Source of the DNA: Nocardiopsis sp. ATB16-24
GTDB lineage: Bacteria; Actinomycetota; Actinomycetes; Streptosporangiales; Streptosporangiaceae
Direction of reading: 5' to 3'
DNA: 64,000 nt
Assembly: GCF_030271535.1 (NCBI RefSeq)
Contig: NZ_JASCXJ010000017.1
Location: 62,001-126,000 of the forward strand
Shown: piece after piece, positions 54,695 through 63,337 of the stretch
Numbering within the stretch: position 1 is the stretch's first letter
How the letters are laid out: every line of letters begins with the position of its first letter
Notes under the pieces: generated by a model
Told to the model about the DNA's origin: nothing
The model's input: the letters and a program-made list of their open reading frames with translations, nothing else
The model's database searches: none
Made by a program: the position numbers and the translations under genes

Positions 54695-55449
54695 GCGCCG
54701 CGGAGCCGCTGCTGGAGGCGGCCGACCTGCACGTGTGGATCGAGGGCTCGCACATCCTCCAGGGTGTCTCCTTCTCCATGCCCGACCGTGGCGTCACCGC
54801 GCTCATGGGCCGCAACGGTGTCGGCAAGACCACCACCGTCAAGGCCCTGCTCGGTCTGGTGCCGCGCACCGGCCGGGTGGTCTTCGACGGCGTGGACATC
54901 ACCACCCACCCCACGTACACCATCGTGAGCCGGGGCATCGGCTACGTGCCCGAGGAGCGCGGGATCTTCGCCGCCCTCACCGTCGCCGAGAACCTGCGCC
55001 TGGCCGAACGCCACCCCAAGCCGCGCTACGAGCTCGTCCACGAACTGTTCCCCGAGCTCGCCGCACGGGCCTCCCAACCCGCGGGCACCCTCTCCGGCGG
55101 TCAGCAGCAGATGCTCGCCATCGGCCGGTCCCTGCTCAACGACAACAAGCTCCTCATCGTGGACGAACCCACCAAGGGTCTGGCGCCCCGCATCGTCCGG
55201 GAGGTGGCCGACGCCGTCGCCCGCGCGGCCGAACAGGTTCCGGTCCTGCTCGTGGAACAGAACCTGTCCCTGGTCCGCAGGGTCGCCGGCCAGGCCGTGG
55301 TCCTGGACGCGGGCCGCGTGATCCACACCGGGTCCGCCCTGGAACTGCTCGACGACGCCGACCGTGTCCGCGAACTCCTCGGCGTGTCCCGCACCGTCAC
55401 CGACTCCTCCGGCACCACGGCCGGAGCCGAAGGGAGGCGGACCGCGTGA
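54691..55449 (+). CDS. Liv-type ABC transporter ATPase (LivF-like)
   Basis: A 252-aa ATPase from GTG 54691. Walker A is GRNGVGKTTTVK, the Q-loop region IGYVPEERGIFAALTV, the signature LSGGQQQMLAIGR, Walker B LLIVDEPTKGLAP and switch VEQNLSLVRR. EERGIFAALTVAENL is typical of LivF. GTGA overlaps occur at both ends. The larger frame that contains it begins far upstream inside other genes and is not real. Confidence 0.93.
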   Translation: MSAAEPLLEAADLHVWIEGSHILQGVSFSMPDRGVTALMGRNGVGKTTTVKALLGLVPRTGRVVFDGVDITTHPTYTIVSRGIGYVPEERGIFAALTVAENLRLAERHPKPRYELVHELFPELAARASQPAGTLSGGQQQMLAIGRSLLNDNKLLIVDEPTKGLAPRIVREVADAVARAAEQVPVLLVEQNLSLVRRVAGQAVVLDAGRVIHTGSALELLDDADRVRELLGVSRTVTDSSGTTAGAEGRRTA

Positions 55450-56345
55450 GTACCGTCGTCCTCCTCGTCATCACCGGGCTGGGCCTGGGCGCCCTCTACT
55501 TCCTCATCGCCTCCGGGCTCTCGCTGATCTTCGGTCTGATGGACGTGCTCAACTTCGCGCACGGTGCCTTCCTGGCCATCGGCGCCTACGGCACGTGGTG
55601 GGCCGCCGACCACCTTCCCGGAGCGGGACCGGCCGGCTTCGGCTTCCTGGTCGCCGTGCTGTTCGGTGTCGCGGCGGGCACCCTGGCCGCCACCCTGGTC
55701 GAACTCTGCATCATCCGCCCGCTCTACGGCAGACACCGTGAACAGATCCTCGCCACGGTCGGTCTGAGCCTGGCCGTTCCCGCCCTCATCCAGGCGATCT
55801 GGGGTGCCGACCCGCTCACCTTCCCCAAACCCGAGCTGGTCCGCGGCGCCGTCGGCGTCCTCGGGGTGAACATCCCCAAGGACCGCTTCCTGCTCATCCT
55901 GGCCGCCGTCGCCGTGTTCGTCGCCCTGTGGCTGTTCAACTCGCGTACCCGCTACGGGCTCATCGTCCGGGCGGGTGTGCAGGACCGCGCCATGGTGACG
56001 GCCCTGGGGATCGACGTGCGCAAGTCCTTCACGCTGGTGTTCGCCATCGGGGGCGCCGCCGCGGCCCTGGCCGGGGCCCTCGGCGGCCTGTACTTCGGCG
56101 TGGTCACCCCCACGCAGGGACTGTCACTGCTGATCTTCGCGTTCATCGTCGTGGTGATCGGCGGCACCACCTCGCTCACCGGCTGTGCGATCGCCTCGAT
56201 CACGGTCGGCCTCATCCAGCAGTTCGCCAACTACTACACCGTCGCCGGACTCGGCGACATCGCCGTGGTCATCGTCCTGGCCCTCGTACTGCTCACCAGG
56301 CAGGGCGGTCTGACCGCGAAGAAGTCCGCGGAGAGGGTGGCATGA
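55446..56345 (+). CDS. Liv-type ABC transporter permease (LivH-like)
   Basis: A 299-aa permease with about eight TM segments. GLGLGALYFLIASGLSLIFGLMDVLNFAHGAFLAIGAY is the LivH signature, and IRPLYGRHREQILATVGLS and GTTSLTGCAIASITVGLIQQFAN are typical of the family. GTG 55446 overlaps the ATPase gene by 4 nt and the end overlaps the LivM gene by 4 nt. Confidence 0.93.
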   Translation: MSTVVLLVITGLGLGALYFLIASGLSLIFGLMDVLNFAHGAFLAIGAYGTWWAADHLPGAGPAGFGFLVAVLFGVAAGTLAATLVELCIIRPLYGRHREQILATVGLSLAVPALIQAIWGADPLTFPKPELVRGAVGVLGVNIPKDRFLLILAAVAVFVALWLFNSRTRYGLIVRAGVQDRAMVTALGIDVRKSFTLVFAIGGAAAALAGALGGLYFGVVTPTQGLSLLIFAFIVVVIGGTTSLTGCAIASITVGLIQQFANYYTVAGLGDIAVVIVLALVLLTRQGGLTAKKSAERVA

Positions 56346-57463
56346 TGACCGACACCGACGTGGCCGCCAAGGCCCCCGAGACCACCGAACCACCGGTGAT
56401 GAAGGACGTGCGCGCACGGCGCCGCCTCCCCGGGTGGACCGCCCCGGTCGTCCTCCTGGCGGTGGCGCTGGCCCTGCCCTTCTCCACCCTGTACGTCCCG
56501 GGGCTGTTCGAGGGGACCCTCAACAGCCCGCCCACCCTGCACCTGGTCGCGTTCTGCCTCGTCTTCGGCGGCCTGGCCACCAGCTACGACCTGCTGTACG
56601 GCCGGGTGGGACTGCTCTCGTTCGGGCACGCCCTCTACTTCGCCTGCGGCGCCTACGTCGCCGCCCTCCTCATGCGGGTACTCGAACTCCCGCTCCTGTG
56701 GTCGGCGCTGATCGCCGTCGTCGGCGGAACCCTGCTCTCCCTGGTCCTGGGAGCCGTCTCACTACGTGTCAACGGCATCGCCCTGGCCATGGTCACCCTC
56801 GCCTTCGCCCAGGCCGGGTCGATCCTCATCTCCCGCGACCCCGGCCGTCTGACCGGGGGCGAGGAGGGTCTGTCCCTCAACACCGCGATGGTCCCGGACT
56901 CTTTCGTGGGAGTGTTCAACACCGTCAACCTGTACTGGGTGGCCCTCGCCTACGCCGTGTTCGCCGTGGGCGTCGTCTGGTGGCTGACCGCCTCACCGGT
57001 GGGCCGGGTCTGGCAGGGCATCCGCGCCAACGAACAACGCGTCGCCGTCCTCGGCGTCAACCCCTACCCCTACAAGCTGGTGGCGTTCACGGTCGGAGGC
57101 GGCCTGGCCTCGCTGGGCGGTGTCGCCTACCTGCTGGTCACCGGAGGCGTCACCCCCGTCATCACCACCGCAGAGTTCACCCTCACACTGCTGGTGATGG
57201 TGGCCCTGGGCGGCGCGGGCACCCGCTGGGGTCCGCTGCTGGGAGCGGTGCTGTACACCTACGCGGACCACCGTCTTCTCCAACTGGGCGGCTCCGACGC
57301 CTTCGCGGCACTGCCCGCGTGGATCGCCGCGCCGCTGTCCCAACCCCTGTTCATCCTCGGCACCCTGTTCGTGCTGATGGTGTTCTTCTTCCCCGGTGGA
57401 CTCGTCGCCCTCCCCGGGCGCGTCCGTTCGGCCCTACGCGACAGGAGGACCGCGCGAACATGA
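56342..57463 (+). CDS. Liv-type ABC transporter permease (LivM-like)
   Basis: A 373-aa permease. A soluble N-terminal stretch of about 35 residues is followed by about ten TM segments. YDLLYGRVGLLSFGHALYFACGAY is the LivM signature, and RVWQGIRANEQRVAVLGVNPYPYK is the conserved cytoplasmic EAA-like loop. MVALGGAGTRWGPLLGAVLYTY is a further typical block. ATG 56342 overlaps the LivH gene by 4 nt and the end overlaps the hydrolase gene by 4 nt. Confidence 0.93.
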   Translation: MMTDTDVAAKAPETTEPPVMKDVRARRRLPGWTAPVVLLAVALALPFSTLYVPGLFEGTLNSPPTLHLVAFCLVFGGLATSYDLLYGRVGLLSFGHALYFACGAYVAALLMRVLELPLLWSALIAVVGGTLLSLVLGAVSLRVNGIALAMVTLAFAQAGSILISRDPGRLTGGEEGLSLNTAMVPDSFVGVFNTVNLYWVALAYAVFAVGVVWWLTASPVGRVWQGIRANEQRVAVLGVNPYPYKLVAFTVGGGLASLGGVAYLLVTGGVTPVITTAEFTLTLLVMVALGGAGTRWGPLLGAVLYTYADHRLLQLGGSDAFAALPAWIAAPLSQPLFILGTLFVLMVFFFPGGLVALPGRVRSALRDRRTART

Positions 57464-58338
57464 CCGAAGACCTCTCCTGGAACGCCGGGGACGAGTACTC
57501 CGTCCCCGTCCCCGGCGGCGAACTGGCCGTCACCCGGTGGGGTGAGGGCCCCGCGACCCCGGTCCTGGCCGTCCACGGCATCACCGCCAACGGCCACGCC
57601 TTCGCCCGCGTCGCCGCCGAGCTGTCCCGGCTCGGCGGCCCGCCGCTGATCGCGCCCGACCTCCGCGGCCGTGGACACAGCGGACACCTGACGGGACCGC
57701 ACGGTCTGGCCGCCCACGCCGACGACATGATCGCCGTACTCGACAGCCATGGAGTACGTCGAACCGTCCTGGTCGGCCACTCCATGGGCGCGTTCGTCTC
57801 CTGCCTGGCCGCGGTGCGTCACCCCGACCGGGTGGCCGGACTGCTGTTGGTCGACGGCGGATACGGGCTTCCCGTCCCGCCCGGCACCGACATCGAGGCG
57901 GTGCTCGGTCCCGCCATGGCACGCCTGCGCATGACCTTCGAGGGCCCCGACCACTACCGCGAGTTCTGGCGACGCCACCCCGCCTTCACGAAGGGGTGGA
58001 ACACCTGGGTGGACCACTACGTTCTCCGGGACTTGGTGGGAGAGCCGCCCGCCATGCGTTCGGCCTGTGACGAGGACTCCGTGCGCACGGACGGAGAACA
58101 GGTGATCTCCGACCCCGAGGCGCTCGGCGCCGTCCACGACCTCCCCTGCCCGGCCCGCCTGCTGTGGACGGCACGCGGCCTCATGGACGAGAGCCCCGGA
58201 CTCTACACGCCCGAGAGGCTGGCCGGACTCCCCGAGAAGGTGGACGTCGTCGAACTCCCCGACGACAACCACTACAGTCCGCTGTTCTCCTCAACCGCCG
58301 CCCTGGTCGCCGAGCAGATCCACACCCTTGTCCAGTAG
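57460..58338 (+). CDS. Alpha/beta hydrolase coupled to the Liv transporter
   Basis: A 292-aa cytoplasmic hydrolase. The oxyanion region is VLAVHGITANGHAF, the nucleophile elbow GHSMG (Ser108) and the catalytic His271 in DDNHYSP. RGRGHSGHL is a typical loop. It has no signal peptide. ATG 57460 overlaps livM (ATGA), so it is part of the transport operon and probably acts on the imported compound. A 3-hydroxybutyrate dimer/oligomer esterase role is inferred from the PHB genes nearby. Its 3' end overlaps the convergent regulator gene by 48 nt. Confidence 0.88.
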   Translation: MTEDLSWNAGDEYSVPVPGGELAVTRWGEGPATPVLAVHGITANGHAFARVAAELSRLGGPPLIAPDLRGRGHSGHLTGPHGLAAHADDMIAVLDSHGVRRTVLVGHSMGAFVSCLAAVRHPDRVAGLLLVDGGYGLPVPPGTDIEAVLGPAMARLRMTFEGPDHYREFWRRHPAFTKGWNTWVDHYVLRDLVGEPPAMRSACDEDSVRTDGEQVISDPEALGAVHDLPCPARLLWTARGLMDESPGLYTPERLAGLPEKVDVVELPDDNHYSPLFSSTAALVAEQIHTLVQ

Positions 58339-60291
58339 ACCGTGAAGGTGCAGGGCGAGCTGCAACTCCAGCGCGCGTTCGGGGGACTGCCAGTCCGCTC
58401 CGATCAGCTGGCCGATCCGCTCCAGACGCTGGGCCACCGTGTTCACGTGGATGTGCAGCTCGTCCTTGGCCCGCGACAGGTTGCCCCCGGCCGCGAAGTA
58501 GGCACGCAGGGTCTCCACCAAAAGCGTGCCCCGCCTGGCGTCGTACTCCAGCAACGGGCCCAGGGTCGTCGACACGAACCCCGGCACGTCCCGATCCTGA
58601 CTCAACAGAAGGCCGGAGAACCCCAGATCCTGGGTGGTGGCCACATCGCCCTCCCGTCCCAACGCCCGCAGTGTCTGTAGGCATCGGGACGCCTCGGCGA
58701 ACGCGTCCCTGAACGCTTCGGGTCCGGTCGTCGGACCACCCGCCCCCGCCGTCACGCTGCCGTTGGCCGCCATCGACAGTTCATCGGCCACCCGACGACC
58801 CACCGCGGACGGATTCGTCCCCGGCAAGGCCAGCACCAGGCGACCCGACCGGCTCCCGGCCAGCCCTCCGGTGGTCTCGGCGATGTAGGTCGCCGCCGAA
58901 CGCAGCCTTCCGGGATCCCCTCCCGGAGCCTCGGCCACCACCAACACGTGCGGACCGTCCAGGTCCGCGCGCAACAGGGCGGCACGCTGCCGCAACGACA
59001 CCGGATCACGTGCGGGCACCTCCAGGAGTTCGTCCAGCAGGTCTCCGCGCACACGATGCTCGGTCTCGCTCACCGAACGCCGGATGAGCAGCAACAGAGC
59101 CGTCACCATCGCCGCCCGCTCCAGTACGCGCTGGTCGGTGGAGTCCAACTCCACCCCACGCAACACCAGCGTTCCCAGGGGTTCGTTGCCGGCGGCGGCC
59201 GACGCCACCCACGCCCGACCCGCCCGCACCGCACGCCCGCTGGCCAGTGACGTGCGTACCGCCTCGGCCAGGTCCCCTTCTCCGGGCTCCCAGGGGGCAC
59301 CACCGCGGACGGTGGACTCCACCACGCCCTGCGGTCCGGCGGTCACCGACTCCTCCGACGTCGCGTCGTGTATCAACACCGTGCCGCCCAGGACCTCGGC
59401 CACCGCCGCCGCGACCTCGCGCACCCCGCCACCGCGCAGTACCAGGTCGGTCAGTCGGTCGTGCGCGGCGGCCGACCGCTCCACCGAGGCGGTGTGCCGT
59501 TGCAGACGTTCGTTGACGGTGTGCAGTTCGTCCAGGGCACGTCGGGTGTCATCGATCAGGTTCGCGTTGTCGATCGCGATGGCCGCGTGCGCCGCCAGCG
59601 ACGACAGCAACGCCACCTCCGAGTGGGAGAAGGGCCGCTCATGCCGGTTCGCGGCGAACAGGACGCCCACGTCGCGCCCGTTCATCTTCAGGGGCACGCC
59701 GAGGATGGCCACCAGGCCCTCCTCGCGCACGGCGTGGTCGATGTTCTCCGTGTGCTCGAACCTCGGATCGGCGAAGTAGTTGGCCGTCACGTAGGGCAGG
59801 GCCGTGGTGGCCACCAGGCCGCCCAACCCCTTGCCCGGCGCCAACTGCAAACGCTGGAACGACGCCGACACCGACCCCGAGGTCACCCGCATGTAGGTGC
59901 CTCCCGACTCCGGAGTGCTCAGCGTCAGGTACGCGACGTCGGTCCCCAGCAGGTTGCGCGCCCGCTCCACGATCGCCTGTAGCACCTGGTCCAGGCTGCG
60001 CATCCCCGCCAGGTCGTTGGCCGTCTCGAACAGCGCGCTCAGTTCCGACTCACGGCGCTGTCGGTCCCGCATCACCGAGCGCACACGCAGCGCCGCGAGC
60101 TTGGCCGCCTCCAGCGCGGCCACCACCTCCGGATCGTCACCGCGGGCGCGCGCGCGAAGCACCGGCCGTTCGTACTCCACGGCCGGGGCGTCGCGCAACA
60201 ACAGGTCGAGGAAGAAGGCCTGACCGTCGGGATCCGTCGATCCGCTCATGTCTGGGGTACCGGATGTGGTGATGTTCAGCTCGCGTTCCAT
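58291..60291 (-). CDS. GAF-domain PucR/CdaR-type transcriptional regulator
   Basis: A 666-aa regulator. The N-terminal helical part is followed by a GAF domain at about 90-245 (MRSLDQVLQAIVERARNLLG, LVAILGVPLKMNGRDVGVLF). A second sensory/GGDEF-like CdaR region (about 280-590) follows. The C-terminal PucR HTH is at about 600-655 (LVETLRAYFAAGGNLSRAKDELHIHVNTVAQRLERI). ATG 60291 gives MERELNIT; the ATG at 60249 is an alternative. The start overlaps the dehydrogenase stop by 16 nt, so both form one operon. It probably controls the transport and PHB genes. Confidence 0.9.
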   Translation of the reverse strand: MERELNITTSGTPDMSGSTDPDGQAFFLDLLLRDAPAVEYERPVLRARARGDDPEVVAALEAAKLAALRVRSVMRDRQRRESELSALFETANDLAGMRSLDQVLQAIVERARNLLGTDVAYLTLSTPESGGTYMRVTSGSVSASFQRLQLAPGKGLGGLVATTALPYVTANYFADPRFEHTENIDHAVREEGLVAILGVPLKMNGRDVGVLFAANRHERPFSHSEVALLSSLAAHAAIAIDNANLIDDTRRALDELHTVNERLQRHTASVERSAAAHDRLTDLVLRGGGVREVAAAVAEVLGGTVLIHDATSEESVTAGPQGVVESTVRGGAPWEPGEGDLAEAVRTSLASGRAVRAGRAWVASAAAGNEPLGTLVLRGVELDSTDQRVLERAAMVTALLLLIRRSVSETEHRVRGDLLDELLEVPARDPVSLRQRAALLRADLDGPHVLVVAEAPGGDPGRLRSAATYIAETTGGLAGSRSGRLVLALPGTNPSAVGRRVADELSMAANGSVTAGAGGPTTGPEAFRDAFAEASRCLQTLRALGREGDVATTQDLGFSGLLLSQDRDVPGFVSTTLGPLLEYDARRGTLLVETLRAYFAAGGNLSRAKDELHIHVNTVAQRLERIGQLIGADWQSPERALELQLALHLHGLLDKGVDLLGDQGGG

Positions 60292-61109
60292 GCTCCGTCC
60301 ACGGGCAGGGACGCGCCGTTGACGAACGACGCGTCCGCACTGCAAAGGTAGGCGACCAGTTCGGCGACCTCGGAGGGTTCGATCAGCCGCTTGAGCGGTG
60401 TCCGGGCCAACAGCACCTCGGAGATCACCCGTTCCTCGGGGATACCGTGCGCGGCGGCCTGCTCGGTGATCTGCTTCTCCACCAGCGGGGTACGCACGTA
60501 TCCGGGGTTCACACAGTTGGAGGTCACCCCGTGCTCGGCGCCCTCCAGGGCCACCACCTTGGAAAAACCCTCCAAACCGTGTTTGGCGGCCACATAGGCC
60601 GACTTGTAGGCCGAGGCGCGCAGCCCGTGCACCGACGAGATGTTGACGACGCGGCCCCACCCCCGCCGGTACATGTGGGGCAACGCACCGCGCACCACGC
60701 GGAAAGGCGACTCGACCATGAGACGAAGGATGAGGGAGAAACGCTCCGGAGGGAAGTCCTGGACGGGGGCGACCGTCTGGACGCCGGCGTTGTTGACCAC
60801 GATGTCCGACCCCCGGGCGGTCTCCTCCGCGGCGTCCAGGTCGGTCAGGTCCAGCACGACCGCCTCACCGACGCCCTGGTCGGCGAGGACCTTGAGGGCC
60901 TCGCCGTCCTGGTCGACCAGACGGACGTCGGCGCCGGCGTCCGCCAGACGCAGGGCACACGCTCGACCGATGCCACTGGCCGCCCCGGTCACCAGGGCGG
61001 TGCGCCCCGTGAGGTCGACCCGAGTGGTGTGGGGAACCACCGTCGTTGTGGGGGAAGGGGGCTGGGTGGCCTGTCGGGTCGTGTCCGACAGGAACTCGTG
61101 CGTCGTCAT
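60276..61109 (-). CDS. 3-hydroxybutyrate dehydrogenase (SDR family)
   Basis: A 277-aa short-chain dehydrogenase. The cofactor motif TGAASGIG is at 41-48 and NNAG follows at about 106. The catalytic residues are Ser159, Tyr172 and Lys176 in YKSAYVAAKHGLEG. ISSVHGLRASAYKSAYVAAKH and NPGYVRTPLVEKQI are typical of 3-hydroxybutyrate dehydrogenases, which oxidise (R)-3-hydroxybutyrate to acetoacetate. The 30-residue N-terminal extension before VDLTGRTALV is unusual; a shorter start is possible. It is divergent from the PHB depolymerase, which supports the substrate. Confidence 0.85.
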   Translation of the reverse strand: MTTHEFLSDTTRQATQPPSPTTTVVPHTTRVDLTGRTALVTGAASGIGRACALRLADAGADVRLVDQDGEALKVLADQGVGEAVVLDLTDLDAAEETARGSDIVVNNAGVQTVAPVQDFPPERFSLILRLMVESPFRVVRGALPHMYRRGWGRVVNISSVHGLRASAYKSAYVAAKHGLEGFSKVVALEGAEHGVTSNCVNPGYVRTPLVEKQITEQAAAHGIPEERVISEVLLARTPLKRLIEPSEVAELVAYLCSADASFVNGASLPVDGAWNAS

Positions 61110-61334
61110 GGCAGCAAAATAGGCGGGCCTTCCCGGGTGAGGGATAGGTTCGTCATACACACCCTCCATCGAGGACATGTGGCCGAGGGCCATGGGCTCG
61201 GGGTCGGCTGTGGACTTCACACTGGCCGACGTCATGTGACCAGGGTCTCTCACCCATGTCGCGTGCGCCACTGTCGAATTAGTCTCCGATCACACGGACC
61301 CCCGCTCACCGTCAGGTTCTCTCGGAGGCACCGC

Positions 61335-62633
61335 ATGACCCCGCATCGACCCCCGTTCCGTCTCCCTCCAACCCTTGTGGCCGACGCCCACGGGCGCCGG
61401 CTCCTTCCCCTCCTCGCCGCCCTGGCCACCGTGGCCCTCACGGTCGGGGCCTTGCTGATCGCCCTGGCCCCGCGCGCCTCGGCCGCCACACTGACCCCGG
61501 TGTCCTCGTTCGGCACCAACCCCGGCAACCTGGCGATGTACGCCTACGTGCCCGACGGCCTGCCCGCCGACGCGCCCCTGGTCGTGCTGCTGCACGGGTG
61601 CGCGCAGAACGCCACCGCCTACCACGGCCACTCGGGATGGGCCGAACACGCCGACGCCAACGGCTTCGCCCTGGTCTATCCCGAACAGAAGTCCGCCAAC
61701 AACGCCACCAGCTGCTTCAACTGGTTCGAGCGCGGCGACACCGCCCGGGACTCCGGAGAGGCACGCTCCATCCGCTCCATGGTCGAGCACGCCGTGTCCG
61801 CCCATGGGCTGGACGCCGACCGGGTGTACGTCTCCGGACTCTCCGCGGGGGGCGCCATGGCGGGCGAACTCCTGGCCGCCTACCCGGACCTGTTCGCCGG
61901 AGGCAGCGTCGTCGCGGGTGTCCCCACCGGATGCGCGGGCAACATGATCGACGCGTTCACCTGCATGAACCCCGGTAAGAGCAAGACCCCGCAACAGTGG
62001 GGCGACGCCGTTCGCGCCAAGAACCCCGGCTGGAACGGACCCTGGCCGCGCGTGGCCGTCTGGCACGGCACCTCCGACACCACGGTGGCCCCCGCCAACG
62101 GCACCGCCACCGTGAACCAGTGGAACAACGTGCACGGACTGTCCGGAGCCCCCGACTCCACCGCACGACTGCCCGGATCCACCACCGCCTCCTACTACGG
62201 AGGTGACGCGACCGACGCCTCCGTCGCCCACTACTCGGTTTCGGGGATGGGCCACGGCACCCCCGTCGACCCCTCCGAAGGCTGCGGCACGGCGGGGGCC
62301 TACTTCCTGGCCGCCGTCTGCTCGACCGGGTACACGGTGGACTTCTGGGGTATCGGAGACGGGCCCGTCGTCCCCGACCCGGACCCGACGGAGGAGCCCA
62401 CCGACCCGCCCACCGATCCGCCCACGGAGGAGCCCACCGACCCGGCGGAGCCCGGTGAGTGCGTGACCGCCAGCAACTACGGGCACGTGTCGCAGGGACG
62501 GGCCGTCCAGCGGTTCGGACAGGTCTACGCCGTCGGTTCGGAGGACCCGCTCGGCCTGTGGAACGTCTTCGTCACCACTTCGCTGACCGAGACCTCGCCA
62601 GGCTACTGGGAACTCACGTCCGGAGGCTGCTAG
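61335..62633 (+). CDS. Secreted short-chain polyhydroxyalkanoate (PHB) depolymerase
   Basis: A 432-aa exported enzyme. A long Sec signal peptide (cleavage near ASA50-AT) is followed by an esterase domain at about 52-345. Oxyanion block LLHGCAQN; triad Ser170 in SGLSAGGAM, Asp248 in GTSDTTVAP and His307 in GMGHGTP. A Pro/Thr/Glu linker (about 350-375) leads to a C-terminal ~57-aa module (CVTASNYGHVSQGRAVQRFG, GSEDPLGLWNVFVTTSL) of the kind found at the end of many PHB depolymerases. ATG 61335 has CGGAGG upstream. The 225-nt divergent gap to the dehydrogenase contains repeated CATGTGRCC motifs. Confidence 0.92.
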   Translation: MTPHRPPFRLPPTLVADAHGRRLLPLLAALATVALTVGALLIALAPRASAATLTPVSSFGTNPGNLAMYAYVPDGLPADAPLVVLLHGCAQNATAYHGHSGWAEHADANGFALVYPEQKSANNATSCFNWFERGDTARDSGEARSIRSMVEHAVSAHGLDADRVYVSGLSAGGAMAGELLAAYPDLFAGGSVVAGVPTGCAGNMIDAFTCMNPGKSKTPQQWGDAVRAKNPGWNGPWPRVAVWHGTSDTTVAPANGTATVNQWNNVHGLSGAPDSTARLPGSTTASYYGGDATDASVAHYSVSGMGHGTPVDPSEGCGTAGAYFLAAVCSTGYTVDFWGIGDGPVVPDPDPTEEPTDPPTDPPTEEPTDPAEPGECVTASNYGHVSQGRAVQRFGQVYAVGSEDPLGLWNVFVTTSLTETSPGYWELTSGGC

Positions 62634-62637
62634 GTAC

Positions 62638-62696
62638 TGACCTGCCAGGTCAGGTACACGAGACGGGGAGGGCCGGGTGGACACCGGGCCCTCCCC
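62638..62696. terminator. Two hairpins between convergent PHB depolymerase and MarR genes
   Basis: TGACCTG-C-CAGGTCA (62638-62652) begins 5 nt after the depolymerase stop. A 10-bp GC-rich stem (62665-62674 with 62687-62696) follows. Together they likely terminate both convergent genes. Confidence 0.7.
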
Positions 62697-62792
62697 GCCC
62701 CGCACCGACCGGCTCGGTGGCCCGGGCCGCGCCGAGCGCGAGGCGTGTCCACCGGTGCCCGCCCCGAAGTGGACACCGCCACCGCCGTGCCC

Positions 62793-63314
62793 CTACGGCG
62801 GCGGCGTCGTGGTCTCCTCCTCGACCGCACCGGGAGGTCGCGCCTGCCCCGCGAGCACGTTCGCGGTCAGGCGCCGCAGTGCCAGCCTCGTGGCCTCGAA
62901 CTCGTCCTCCGGCAGGTCGATGACCTCGCCGACGGCTTCCGGAATGCCCTTGGCGCGAGCCTTCATCCGTTCTCCCTCGGCGGTGAGGGTGACCCGGACC
63001 GAGCGCTCGTCCCGCAGGTCACGGGCCCGATCCACCAACCCCCGGGCCTCCAAGCGCTTGAGCAGGGGCGTCAGGGTGCCGTAGTCCAGCTGCAACGCCG
63101 AACCGAAGTCCTTCACCCAGCACTCGCCGCGCTCCCAGAGGAGCATCATGACCAGGTACTGGGGATAGGTCAGCCCCAGGGGTTCCAGCAGGGGCCGGTA
63201 CAGGTTGGTGATCGCACGCGACGCCGCGTAGAGCGCGAAGCACATCTGCTCGTCGACGGCGGGAAGAGAGAAGTCGTCCGCAGGGGCGGGAAGTCGGTCG
63301 GACATCGGCATCAT
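62793..63314 (-). CDS. MarR/OhrR-family regulator
   Basis: A 173-aa winged-helix protein. DEQMCFALYAASRAITNLYRPLLEPLGLTYPQYLVMMLLWE is an OhrR-like N-terminus whose Cys in QMCFALY matches the peroxide-reactive cysteine of OhrR. The HTH and wing follow (DFGSALQLDYGTLTPLLKRLEARGLVDRARD). OhrR senses organic hydroperoxides and represses ohr; no ohr gene is in the window. The start is ambiguous among ATGs at 63314, 63311 and 63305. Its promoter would lie in the 3' end of the upstream synthetase remnant. Confidence 0.88.
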   Translation of the reverse strand: MMPMSDRLPAPADDFSLPAVDEQMCFALYAASRAITNLYRPLLEPLGLTYPQYLVMMLLWERGECWVKDFGSALQLDYGTLTPLLKRLEARGLVDRARDLRDERSVRVTLTAEGERMKARAKGIPEAVGEVIDLPEDEFEATRLALRRLTANVLAGQARPPGAVEEETTTPPP

Positions 63315-63337
63315 GGTAGTTATTCCCCGGCTGATAC

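Noticed and set aside
54735-55445. Upstream part of the frame containing the LivH-like permease
   Set aside because: This part overlaps the LivF-like ATPase in another phase and is Arg/Pro-rich; the real permease begins at GTG 55446.
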